Assembly: GCA_001310375.1 (NCBI GenBank)
Contig: BAXC01000001.1
Coordinates: 23,376-87,375, forward strand
Source: Bacillus sp. JCM 19041
GTDB lineage: Bacteria; Bacillota; Bacilli; Bacillales; Bacillaceae_D
DNA: 64,000 nucleotides
Reading direction: 5' to 3'
The position numbers were made by a program, and so were the translations under genes. The first letter of the stretch is position 1. Each line of letters begins with the position of its first letter. The notes beneath the pieces are model-generated. The model made no database searches, had not been told where the DNA came from, and worked only from the letters and a program-made list of their open reading frames with translations. Shown here one piece after another: positions 9,621 to 18,153 of this stretch.

Positions 9621-11655
9621 AAGAGGATAAGCTAAAGCCTACAGCTATACCTGATACTGAAATTCCAGATAAACAGGTCCAAAAGGTATTAGAAAAATAT
9701 GATACGGAATCAAATACAAGAAAATGGAAAAACAAAGGTCTTGTGTGGTTTTTTAGTCTTCTAACCATTGGTTATGCACTATTCCATTTATATATTACAT
9801 TTTATCCACTTCCAACCCTGCTGCAACGTAGTTTCATTTAACGTTTGGGATGGCTTTGGTTTTCCTACTTTATCCATCATATAAAAAGCAAGATCGTACG
9901 AAGGTACCATTTTACGATTGGATCTTATTTGCGCTGAGTATTAGCTCTTGTGTCTATTTGTTTAATGTATATCAAGAGATTGTTACCACACGTGGTGGGG
10001 TCGCCAGTACGACGGACATTCTGATGGCCATCTTGACAGTCGTTTTAGTCTTTGAAGCCGCACGCCGGGTAACCGGTTGGATTTTGCCAATATTAGCATT
10101 TTTATTCTTAATGTATCCTTTCTTTAGTCATCAAGATTGGCTTCCGAGGATGCTGCTAACTAGACCATTTGATTTTGCTGATATTTTCGGGCAAATGTAT
10201 ACAAAAACAGAAGGTTTGTTTTCTACGGCGATTGGTGCATCCGTGCAATTTATTTTCTTATTTATTTTATTTGGAGCTTTCCTGGCAAAGTCAGGAATGG
10301 GGAAATTTTTTAATGATCTAGCTCTTGCTCTGGCTGGTCATAAACAAGGTGGCCCAGCGAAAGTTGCTGTTATTTCCAGTGCCTTTATGGGCTCGGTCAA
10401 CGGTTCAGCTGTAGGAAATGTTGTTAGTACAGGTGCTTTTACGATTCCCCTCATGAAAAAAATTGGTTACGACAAAAACTTCGCAGGGGCTGTTGAAGCC
10501 AGTTCCTCAATTGGTGGACAAATTTTACCACCAATTATGGGGGCGAGTGCCTTCATTATGGCGGAAACAACAGGTATTTCCTATGGAACTATTGCTCTTT
10601 CAGCGATTATTCCGGCATTGCTATTTTTCATAACGAGTATTATGCAAGTTCATTATCGTGCAGGACGTTCGAACATAAGAGGATTACCAAAAGCGGATCT
10701 TCCTGAAGTGAAAAAAGTGATGAAGCAAGGCTGGCATTTAATGATTCCACTCATTAGCTTAATCATTATGCTTTTTATTGGTGTACCTGTTCCCTACGCT
10801 GCTTTTTATACCATTCTTGTTACAATTGCTGTATCTTGGATTAGAAAACATACAAGAATGCATCTAAAAGATATTCTCAATGCATTAGAAACTGGAACAA
10901 GACAAGCATTATCAACGATTATTGCGTGTGGAGTTGTTGGTGTTGTCATTGGTGTCGTCAACTTAACTGGTTTCGGTGCAACACTAACTTCTGCCATTAC
11001 AAGTCTTGGACAGGGTTCACTTCTCTTAACGTTAATCTTAACCATGCTTGCTTCCCTAGTACTAGGAATGGGCTTGCCTTCTATTCCTGCTTATATTATT
11101 ACTGCGACCATGGCAGCTCCTGCTCTAGCGACATTTGATGTACCAATTCTAGTTGCACACTTATTTGTATTCTACTTTGGTATCTTTGCAAACATTACAC
11201 CACCTGTAGCTCTAGCTTCTTTTGCTGCATCTGGGCTGGCGGGAGGAGACCCGATGAGGACGAGTATTATCTCAATCAGGTTATCCATAGCAGGGTTCCT
11301 CGTTCCGTTCATATTTGTATATGATCACGCCATGCTCTTAATTGATGCAACGGGACTTCCGGCTAATACAACAGAATTCGCATTTGCATCCATACCAGAT
11401 ATTGCGGTCGTTTTGATTACCTCGACAATAGCGGTCATTGCCATAAGTGCTGCAGTAGAAGGATATATTAAAACGAACTTAGGAGTCATCAACCGACTCA
11501 TACTTGGGGCAGCTTCCATCATTGCGATTATTCCAGAGATGATTACGAATTTTATTGGCATTGCGATTATTATTGTGATTTATGCAATAAACTACATCCA
11601 AGCTAAAAAAGATAATGATCCACCGGTAAATGTGGGGAGTTCCTCTAACCTGTAG
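9617..11655 (+). CDS. TRAP transporter fused permease (4TM/12TM, TAXI type), frameshifted
   Basis: About 679 residues after restoring one base near 9835 (SFHLTFGMALVFLLYP instead of a stop). A charged N-terminus is followed by membrane helices of the small DctQ-like part and then the large DctM-like part, with the conserved segment SSAFMGSVNGSAVGNVVSTG, then EASSSIGGQILPPIMGASAF and LGMGLPSIPAYI, and a second half repeat FANITPPVALASFAASGLAGGDP. The fusion drives sodium- or proton-linked uptake of the ligand bound by the TAXI protein. Start ATG at 9617, behind AAGGGGGG. Confidence 0.9.
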
Positions 11656-11672
11656 AAGGATGTTGAATGTTA

Positions 11673-11729
11673 AAAAGCTAGGAGCAATGAGATGTTTGTG
11701 ATCATCGTTTCTAGCTTTTGGATTTTTTG
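11673..11729 (+). terminator. Terminator of the TAXI-TRAP operon
   Basis: AAAAGCTAG (11673-11681) pairs with CTAGCTTTT (11711-11719), with further pairing inside, and six Ts follow at 11723-11728. Confidence 0.75.
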
Positions 11730-11907
11730 TAACAACTCTTCATCTCGCTTTTATACATGATTATAAAGCACGTTTTAAAGCCCCATAAGGACTAGCTTTT
11801 TAGCTAATCCCTTATTTGAATCGCTTTTAGAGGTCATCACCTCATCTGATGAATATTTATAGTATTTTTATTAAAGAGGAGACACTTCATTAATTAGAAA
11901 ACTAACG

Positions 11908-11952
11908 AAAAGAGTGGCACTTATCAAACAATTTGACAGGTACCACTCTTTT
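11908..11952. terminator. Inverted repeat, probable terminator for the HXXEE gene
   Basis: AAAAGAGTGG (11908-11917) and CCACTCTTTT (11943-11952) face each other 55 bp beyond the stop of the minus-strand HXXEE gene. The T run on either strand would allow termination. The rest of the 351-bp gap 11656-12006 holds nothing recognised. Confidence 0.5.
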
Positions 11953-12006
11953 CTATTACTAGTGTAGACCACTCTCTTATTCTTTTAGCAACAAGAAAAA
12001 AAAGTG

Positions 12007-12523
12007 TTATAGTTCTTTTGCTACTTTTTCTCCAATCGTATGACTCAGAATGAATACGGGTACAAATATAGCAGCAACAACCAACGCACCCCAAATCATT
12101 TTCATATTAATAAAGTCTTCCGTGTAAAAATAATTAATAAGTATTATGTAATATGGAATTACTAAGAAGATGCTTGTTAAAACCCCTGGTGTATACGTTC
12201 TTAACAAAAGTGACTGTATGGGATGAGTAAAAATGTTTAAAGCAAAGACCATGGCAAGCCCTAAAAATAAAAACATATAATCTCCTATGACAGTAACTAA
12301 GATAAGGATAGAACTAAAAACTGAAATTATAAAAACAACTAGCGCAAACTGTGCAGCTGTTACATTAATAAAACTGTTAATTTCTTTTTGGATAAATAAT
12401 GGGATTTTATGCTTAACACGAGGATAATTTTTTTTTACCCCACCTTTCAACCATGATTACTTCCTCCAGATTATGCAACATAAAAATAACCAAAAAAGTT
12501 AATATTAATGTATTTATATCCAC
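12007..12523 (-). CDS. HXXEE-domain membrane protein, frameshifted in a poly-A run
   Basis: About 171 residues if the start is the GTG at 12523, 7 nt behind GGAGG. This upstream segment carries MLHNLEEVI, the HXXEE signature that names the family. It joins the downstream frame (KNYPRVKHKIP...) only if the A run at 12428-12436 (nine) is eight bases long. The rest has three to four membrane helices with the family-like FTHPIQSLLLRTYTPGVLTSIFLVIPYY. The function of HXXEE proteins is unknown; a metal-dependent membrane enzyme is often suggested. Confidence 0.75.
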
Positions 12524-12789
12524 TTGAATACCTCCATTATGGATTCAATCCATCTACTTTTTTAGCGGTTTAAAAATTTCTTGATGATACTGCATCGCTT
12601 TAATAATTTGTTTAATATTTGAGATAAATACTTAAGCTTGCAATATCACTTAAAAACTCATCATATAATATACAGCGATTATTCACCTCGATTTTCGTTT
12701 TATTCAAAACATAACCCCTATTACATATTATCGGAATTATTTTAACATATTAGTAACACTATCTTCACTATAAGATTCAAATTCGTGCC

Positions 12790-12824
12790 TTGGACACATG
12801 GGGACAGGTTCCTCGGCCCTTTTT
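12790..12824. repeat. Degenerate REP-like intergenic motif
   Basis: tggacacatggggacaggtt followed by cctcggccc resembles the GGGACAGGTTCCT...CCC palindromes scattered between genes in many bacilli. A single degraded copy; the call is from memory of such elements and is tentative. Confidence 0.35.
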
Positions 12825-12889
12825 GTTATTAATAGGATTTGTGCAGGTATTAGTATAATAAAAAACTTACACTATATATGGCAAAATAA

Positions 12890-12932
12890 AAGTGCAGAAC
12901 TTTGCAAGACAATAATGCAGAGTTCTGCACTT
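12890..12932. repeat. Perfect 12-bp inverted repeat
   Basis: AAGTGCAGAACT (12890-12901) and AGTTCTGCACTT (12921-12932) are exact reverse complements around a 19-nt loop. It lies 167 bp beyond the LacI gene's stop on that gene's strand, where it could act as a terminator, though only a weak T tract follows. Confidence 0.6.
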
Positions 12933-13099
12933 ATTTAATTTAAGTGCAGCTAAGAACAAAATGCTAACGCGACTAAATCACTTGGGACGTCTTTCGCTTC
13001 TATATTCCTTACCATCTTATACTCGAAGAAGAAAGGAACATCAAATCTTGATAACCTGGCACTGTTATAATTATCACTTCAACTCGTCATGAACAAACC

Positions 13100-14135
13100 T
13101 TACGACTTACTGGGTACACATTCACATGTCGATTCTCTAATTTTTATTGCGGTCGGTATTATGACACTATGTTTAAACATTTCTGGATCATGAATAAGAT
13201 CGATTACACATCTGGAAGCTTCGTACCCTAATTGATAAGTTTGTGTATCAACTGCCGTCATGGGCGGAATAGAGAACTGTGACAAAATCGTATTATTAAA
13301 GCTTATAATACTAATCGATTCAGGAACAGCAATCCCTCTCTCCCTTAATTCTTTCATAACGGCAAGTGCATTAACATCTGCAGAAATGACGATTGCCGTA
13401 GGCTTTTTCGTAAGAACCACTAACTCATCGATAATCTGTTTCACCTTTTCAGTACCATATATAAAATCTTTTAGGTACGATTCGTTCACTACTAGCCCGT
13501 TTGTCATTAACGCGTCGCGATACCCATTGAGTCGATCCTGCATAACTTGAAAGTTAGGATCATCTCCAATAAAGCCTATTCTCTCATGTCCTAACTGAAT
13601 TAAAAACTCAGTTGCCTCCTTTGCTGCCTGAACATTATCATTATCAACATACATCATTTGATTAGCTTGATTTGATGGCTTCCCAATCACAACAAACGGT
13701 ATTTTTTGCTCCAATAAATAAGGGACGACCTTATCATCCTTTTTTGAATAAAGGACAATTAATCCATCAACCCTTTTACCTTGAACCATCTTGACTACCT
13801 CATCGAAAATGGCCTGTTTGGATTCACCAGTTGTTAATGAGATAATATAATCATTCTTATGACAAAAGGCACTAATTCCTCTCAACACTTCTGGGAAAAA
13901 AGGATTTTGCATCGATTGACTTGCAGAATGCTTCATTACAATTCCAATCGCCTTCGTTGTTTTCTGTACAAGGACACGAGCATTAAAATTAATATGATAG
14001 CCTAATTCATCGATGGTTTTACGAACTTTTTTTTTTCGTTTTATCACTAATTTTACTGCTGTCTGACAATACTCGTGACACCGTTGAAGGTGAGACATTA
14101 GCCCTTTTAGCAACATCTTTAATGGTTACAGACAT
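13100..14135 (-). CDS. LacI-family repressor, probable maltodextrin/cyclodextrin regulator (MalR/MdxR-like), frameshifted
   Basis: About 344 residues when the A run at 14027-14036 (ten) is read as nine; the start then reads MSVTIKDVAKRANVSPSTVS, a canonical LacI helix-turn-helix, behind ggagaaggat. The body is a periplasmic-binding-like sugar domain (KAIGIVMKHSASQSMQNPFF, LIQLGHERIGFIGDDP, ISIISFNNTILSQFSIPPMTAV). Position directly after mdxG and a LacI-type palindrome at the mdxE promoter make it the likely local repressor. The exact inducer is not known. Confidence 0.87.
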
Positions 14136-14261
14136 CCTTCTCCCCCTACTTTTTCCACAAAATAATTTACCGCACTCTCCACTTGCATATCAGCCAGCCG
14201 CTCTTGATAAACAAATATTATAAAAACTGATCTATTCCTCATCTTGAAAATGACCATTTCT

Positions 14262-15101
14262 TTAGCCTTTTGTCCCACCTGCTGCTAAACCAGATATTAA
14301 AAAGCGTTGCAAATACAAATACACGGTTGCGATCGGTAAAGCGATTAAGACAGAGCCAGCAGCAAACCTCGTAAAGTTATTGGAAAACTGATCGTTAATA
14401 AAGTTAAATAATCCCACTGCTAACGTATAATTTTCTTTACTCGAAAGCACAATCGATGGAAGGAGGAAATCAAACATTGGTGCCATAAAATTAAACAGCG
14501 CGACTACTGCTAAAATGGGTTTTGCTAAAGGTAAAATGATACTCCAGAACACTTTTAAATGCCCTGCTCCATCAATTCGAGCTGCCTCGTCTAAATCACG
14601 AGGAATTGTATCTAGATAGCCTTTCACTAACCAGGCGTTAAATGGAATTTGTCCGCCAAGATAGATCAATATTAACCCTGAAAGCGTATCTAACAGACCT
14701 AGCATGTTTAAAAAGATGTATAACGCGACCATGGCCATCATGACTGGAAACATTTGTAGGAGCAAAAAGATATATAAGCCGTTTTTCCGTCCGACAAACT
14801 TATACCTCGAAAATGCATAAGCAACTAAGGAGGTTAGAATGACACTCCCTATTGCATTGGCAATCGAAACGATAAGCGAGTTTTTATACCATAGTAAATA
14901 ATCACTGTTTTCACTGAATAACCATTTATAATGATCTAATGAAAAATTTTGCGGAATTAAAGAAGAAGAGTACAAACTAGTGCTTTGATTGAATGACATG
15001 CCAACCGTCCATACTAAGGGGTAAAAAATAACAACCGCTACAATCGCTATAATCATATAGATAGCTGTTAATTCTAATCTTGACTTTGTTTTTCTGTACA
15101 C
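14262..15101 (-). CDS. mdxG: Maltodextrin/cyclodextrin ABC transporter permease MdxG (MalG-like)
   Basis: 279 residues, intact. Six predicted membrane helices and the EAA loop that contacts the ATPase (DLDEAARIDGAGHLKVFWSI, then ILPLAKPILA). The ending LISGLAAGGTKG is typical of MalG/MdxG. The start is a GTG that shares one base with the stop of mdxF, so translation is coupled. With MdxF it forms the membrane channel of the importer. No ATPase gene is present; in bacilli a shared MsmX-type ATPase encoded elsewhere usually serves such systems. Confidence 0.93.
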   Translation of the reverse strand: MYRKTKSRLELTAIYMIIAIVAVVIFYPLVWTVGMSFNQSTSLYSSSLIPQNFSLDHYKWLFSENSDYLLWYKNSLIVSIANAIGSVILTSLVAYAFSRYKFVGRKNGLYIFLLLQMFPVMMAMVALYIFLNMLGLLDTLSGLILIYLGGQIPFNAWLVKGYLDTIPRDLDEAARIDGAGHLKVFWSIILPLAKPILAVVALFNFMAPMFDFLLPSIVLSSKENYTLAVGLFNFINDQFSNNFTRFAAGSVLIALPIATVYLYLQRFLISGLAAGGTKG

Positions 15102-16444
15102 TAGATTTCCCCCTCTTCTTTAAATGCTCTTGTTTTTCTGAATTGATAAAAGGCAAAACCTGAAACGATTAATCCCATTATGATAGAGATGACCGCTGCC
15201 ATTGCGTAATTATTCGTATCAAACGTTAGTTTGTATACCCAAGAAATTAATATATCTGTACCTCCAGCATTTTGCCCCCTTACCGGTGGCCCACCTTCAT
15301 TAAATAAATAGATGACATTAAAGTTATTAAAGTTTGATGCGTATTGCATAATTAATAATGGAGCTGTGGCAAACATGACATGTGGAAAGGTGATGTTTCT
15401 AAATTTTTGAAATCTACTAGCACCATCTATATCAGCCGCCTCGTACCAATCACTCGAGATACTTTGCAAGATTCCTGTAATCAACGCAAAGATAAATGGA
15501 AAGCCAAGCCATGTTTGAATAAGAATAATGGCAATCCTAGCGTATAACGGATCGCTGAGCCAGGCTAAACCTTCGCCACCAATTAGCGGAATAATAATAT
15601 CCCTATTAATCGTTCCGAAATCATCATTAAACATTGCTGCAAATATTAAAATTGTGACAAAGGATGGTACTGCCCACGGAAGAATTAAAATGGTACGTAT
15701 GAGTTTTTTAAATTTCACTCTTGAATCATTAACAAGAACAGCTAAGAAGAAACCAAATGCAATTTGCATCGTTGTTGCGACCACAGTCCATACAACAGTC
15801 CAGGAGAACACGCTAAAAAACGTATTTTGCCATATCGGAACCGTTACTAAGCTCTTAAAATTATCGAGCCCCACCCAATTCACTAGATTACGCGGAGGCG
15901 AATTATATAGATCATAATTTGTAAAAGCTAATAAAACAGAGAAGAGTAGAGGAAATATGACAACAAAAATCATTAGTAATAAGCCCGGCAACGTCATCAA
16001 ATATGGAAAAGCATAATCGTAAAATTCTCGAACTGTCTCTCTAAACTTTAGCGGTTTCCAGCCTTGCTGTATTTTTATAGCCTGCTTTTTAGCATCTAAC
16101 ACGTTAAAGATATAAAGAGTTACTGCAATGACGGTCACAATTAAGGCCAATACACCTAGTACGAGCAAGCGTATAGAATGATCCGTTCCAGGAATCGTAC
16201 CTAATGTACGAAGCCCCCACAATCCGAAATTAATCGAATCTAAGCAGGTAATCAAAAAAGCTAGTTTGATGATGATAAAAATAAATCCTTTCAAAAATCT
16301 TCGGTTATATAGCTGGCCTAACCCAGCAAATAGAATTGATAAGATTATTGCTATCTTTGGATTATGTTGTTTAAGTCGAGGTACTTTCACATTCTTTTTA
16401 TTCAAATGATGATTATCCACTTTTTTCGTTGTTGGAGTAGCCAA
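15101..16444 (-). CDS. mdxF: Maltodextrin/cyclodextrin ABC transporter permease MdxF (MalF-like)
   Basis: 447 residues, intact. A basic N-terminus is followed by two extra helices typical of MdxF (IAIILSILFAGLGQLYNRRF; LLVLGVLALIVTVIAVTLY), then the six-helix permease core, with the EAA loop WYEAADIDGASRFQKFRNIT. The segment NNFNVIYLFNEGGPP is characteristic of MalF. It sits between mdxE and mdxG and is preceded by a strong intercistronic hairpin, which probably keeps its expression below that of the binding protein. Confidence 0.93.
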   Translation of the reverse strand: MATPTTKKVDNHHLNKKNVKVPRLKQHNPKIAIILSILFAGLGQLYNRRFLKGFIFIIIKLAFLITCLDSINFGLWGLRTLGTIPGTDHSIRLLVLGVLALIVTVIAVTLYIFNVLDAKKQAIKIQQGWKPLKFRETVREFYDYAFPYLMTLPGLLLMIFVVIFPLLFSVLLAFTNYDLYNSPPRNLVNWVGLDNFKSLVTVPIWQNTFFSVFSWTVVWTVVATTMQIAFGFFLAVLVNDSRVKFKKLIRTILILPWAVPSFVTILIFAAMFNDDFGTINRDIIIPLIGGEGLAWLSDPLYARIAIILIQTWLGFPFIFALITGILQSISSDWYEAADIDGASRFQKFRNITFPHVMFATAPLLIMQYASNFNNFNVIYLFNEGGPPVRGQNAGGTDILISWVYKLTFDTNNYAMAAVISIIMGLIVSGFAFYQFRKTRAFKEEGEI

Positions 16445-16476
16445 GCCCTTACCCTCCTACTATTTTTTAAATATAA

Positions 16477-16505
16477 TAAAATGGGAAGAAACTCTTCCCA
16501 TTTTA
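16477..16505 (-). terminator. Intercistronic hairpin between mdxE and mdxF
   Basis: A perfect 13-bp stem (TAAAATGGGAAGA / TCTTCCCATTTTA) with a 3-nt loop directly after the mdxE stop. Such hairpins usually stabilise the binding-protein message and allow only partial read-through to the permease genes. Confidence 0.8.
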
Positions 16506-16510
16506 TCGTT

Positions 16511-17793
16511 CTAGTTTCCAGCACCCATCTCAATATTCATCTGTATTTGCTCAACCGCTTCATCAAGAACCGATTCTACTTCTTCGCCTTCAGCTAAAAA
16601 CTGCAATGCATCATTCATTGGTGCCCAAACCTGTGCCATTTGAGGCGTGCTCGGCATTGGCACACCATACTCAATCTGTTCTGCAAAAGCAGCATAAGTT
16701 GGATCGTCTAAATTATTTAGCACTTCCGTATTCGGAGGAAGTTCCCCTGCAACGTCAAAGTAGTGTGCTAGGTTCTCTTCATTTGTCATAAATAACGCTA
16801 AATCCTTCGCCCAATCTTTATTTTCCGAATAGTAAGAAACCATCCAAGACTTTACCCCAACAAAAGTTGCACTTGCTTCACCATTAATTTTTGGAAATGG
16901 AGCGAAGCCTAAACTTTCTCCAATTGCTTCTTCATAAACTGGTATGCTCCATGGTCCATTAATAACAACCCCTACTTTCCCTTCTGTAAATAATCCATCA
17001 ACAACATCGACGGTTGTAGATGCAGGAATAAGCCTGAGCCAAAGAATGATTGAAAAAGTTCGCCGCCCTCGTAGGCGCCTTCATTACTCAACCCAATATC
17101 TTCTGTATCATATTCGCCTACATCTCCACCAAAAATATATCCACCGTGATTTTTGAAGAAAGGAAAGGCAAAATATAAATCATTCGGTCTCATAAGAAAT
17201 CCATATTGATCAGCTGATGCGTCTGTGTTTTCTTCAAGAATGGTTTTTAATTCTTCAATTGTCTCTGGTGCTTCCGGTACAATGTCTTTATTATAGAAAA
17301 TTCCGTATGTTTCGATAACGGCAGGGATTCCATAGATATTCGATTCTCCTTCAAATTCATATGTTACCGCTTCCACAGAAGAATCTGCATAACTACTTAA
17401 TTCTTCATCTGATAGATCAAGAGGATCTGCCAAGCCTTGTGCAACGATATTTCCTATTTGATCATGAGCTTGGAAAAATAAATCTGGCCCATTTCCCTCT
17501 GGACCCGCTAAAGATAATTCTTGCAATTGATCCATCATTGGCTTTGACTCAACCTTAACGTTAATGCCCGTTTGCTCTTCATAATCGCTTGCCATTTTTT
17601 CAATCGCCTCTAATTGCTCTTCTCTATCATTTGCCCAGATTGTTAATTCTTCAGGTTTGTCGACCTCCTCGCTACTTCCATTACTTTCGCCCGTAGTTGC
17701 TGCCTCTTCTTCCCGGTCAGGTGCACATGCTGCTAAGAGAAAAATCAATAAAAACATGGAAACAGGTGATACTAACGAAAAACCTTTTTTCAT
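16511..17793 (-). CDS. mdxE: Maltodextrin/cyclodextrin-binding lipoprotein MdxE (MalE-like), frameshifted
   Basis: About 427 residues after restoring one base near 17030 (GSGLIPASTTVDVVDGLF). A lipoprotein signal (LLIFLLAACAPD, lipobox LAAC) and an acidic linker precede a MalE-type fold: ELTIWANDREEQLEAIEKM, GPDLFFQAHDQIGN, IYGIPAVIETYGIFYNKD, GKVGVVINGPWSIP. It captures linear or cyclic glucans outside the membrane for MdxF/MdxG. The first gene of the mdxEFG operon, with a mapped-looking promoter, cre and LacI-type operator upstream. Confidence 0.92.
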
Positions 17794-17865
17794 TTCTTTT
17801 ACCTCCTAAAAAAGTTATATTAATCTAGCAATTCTTGAGCTACTTCTACTTTTACGCTAAAGTAA

Positions 17866-17879
17866 CGCAAACGTTTGCG
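17866..17879 (-). promoter_or_regulatory. LacI/MalR-type operator of the mdx operon
   Basis: CGCAAACGTTTGCG is a perfect palindrome with the central CG typical of LacI-family operators. It begins about 14 bp downstream of the mdxE -10 box, so bound repressor would block transcription. The nearby LacI-family gene is the obvious candidate. Confidence 0.78.
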
Positions 17880-17893
17880 CTAGATTTGATAAC

Positions 17894-17922
17894 ATCATAC
17901 ATGGCAAATCACATTTAGGCAA
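17894..17922 (-). promoter_or_regulatory. Sigma-A promoter of mdxEFG
   Basis: On the minus strand TTGCCT (17917-17922), a 17-nt spacer and TATGAT (17894-17899). Confidence 0.7.
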
Positions 17923-17931
17923 GCGCTTACA
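17918..17931 (-). promoter_or_regulatory. CcpA-type cre site overlapping the mdxE -35 box
   Basis: TGTAAGCGCTTGCC differs from the cre pattern only at its last base. The overlap with the -35 box suggests repression by CcpA when glucose is present. Confidence 0.65.
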
Positions 17932-17971
17932 AAAAAGAATTTTCCAGTTGATAATTAGTTCTAATTACCTA

Positions 17972-17999
17972 TTTACTAACTAGGTATCCATAAGATAAT
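17972..17999 (+). promoter_or_regulatory. Possible promoter of the CGTase gene
   Basis: TTTACT (17972-17977), 16 nt, GATAAT (17994-17999). A moderate match only. If real, the message would carry a leader of about 150 nt containing the hairpin at 18061-18100. Confidence 0.35.
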
Positions 18000-18034
18000 A
18001 ATAAATTAACAGCATAGGATCACTTATCAAATAC

Positions 18035-18100
18035 AAGGGCAATGCTTTTGGTTTTTTACAAACAACCCCGTCTTTTATTCATTTAAAAGGCGGGGTTGTT
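18035..18100 (+). promoter_or_regulatory. Leader element: AAGGGCAATGC box plus terminator-like hairpin before the CGTase gene
   Basis: AAGGGCAATGC (18035-18045) is followed by a 17-bp hairpin (AACAACCCCG... / ...CGGGGTTGTT, 18061-18100) and a T-rich tract, ending about 50 nt before the start codon. No plus-strand gene ends here, so it is not a normal gene-end terminator; a transcription attenuator is possible. A second AAGGGCAATGC-plus-hairpin unit precedes the next amylase gene. Confidence 0.5.
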
Positions 18101-18153
18101 TTGTTTAATATTGTGGTTTAACTTCATCACATTATTTTAAAGGAGGAGTATGG

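Larger units (their letters stand above)
12524..13099. other. 576-bp gap with repeats but no gene
   Basis: Holds a perfect inverted repeat (12890-12932) and a short palindrome-rich segment (12790-12824), listed separately. No reading frame with a ribosome site was found. Confidence 0.5.

Noticed and set aside
14027..14036. Programmed slippage on A9-A10 runs in the LacI, HXXEE and RlmH genes
   Set aside because: The same window has dozens of frameshifts without slippery runs, and rlmH is not known to use slippage, so sequence error is simpler.
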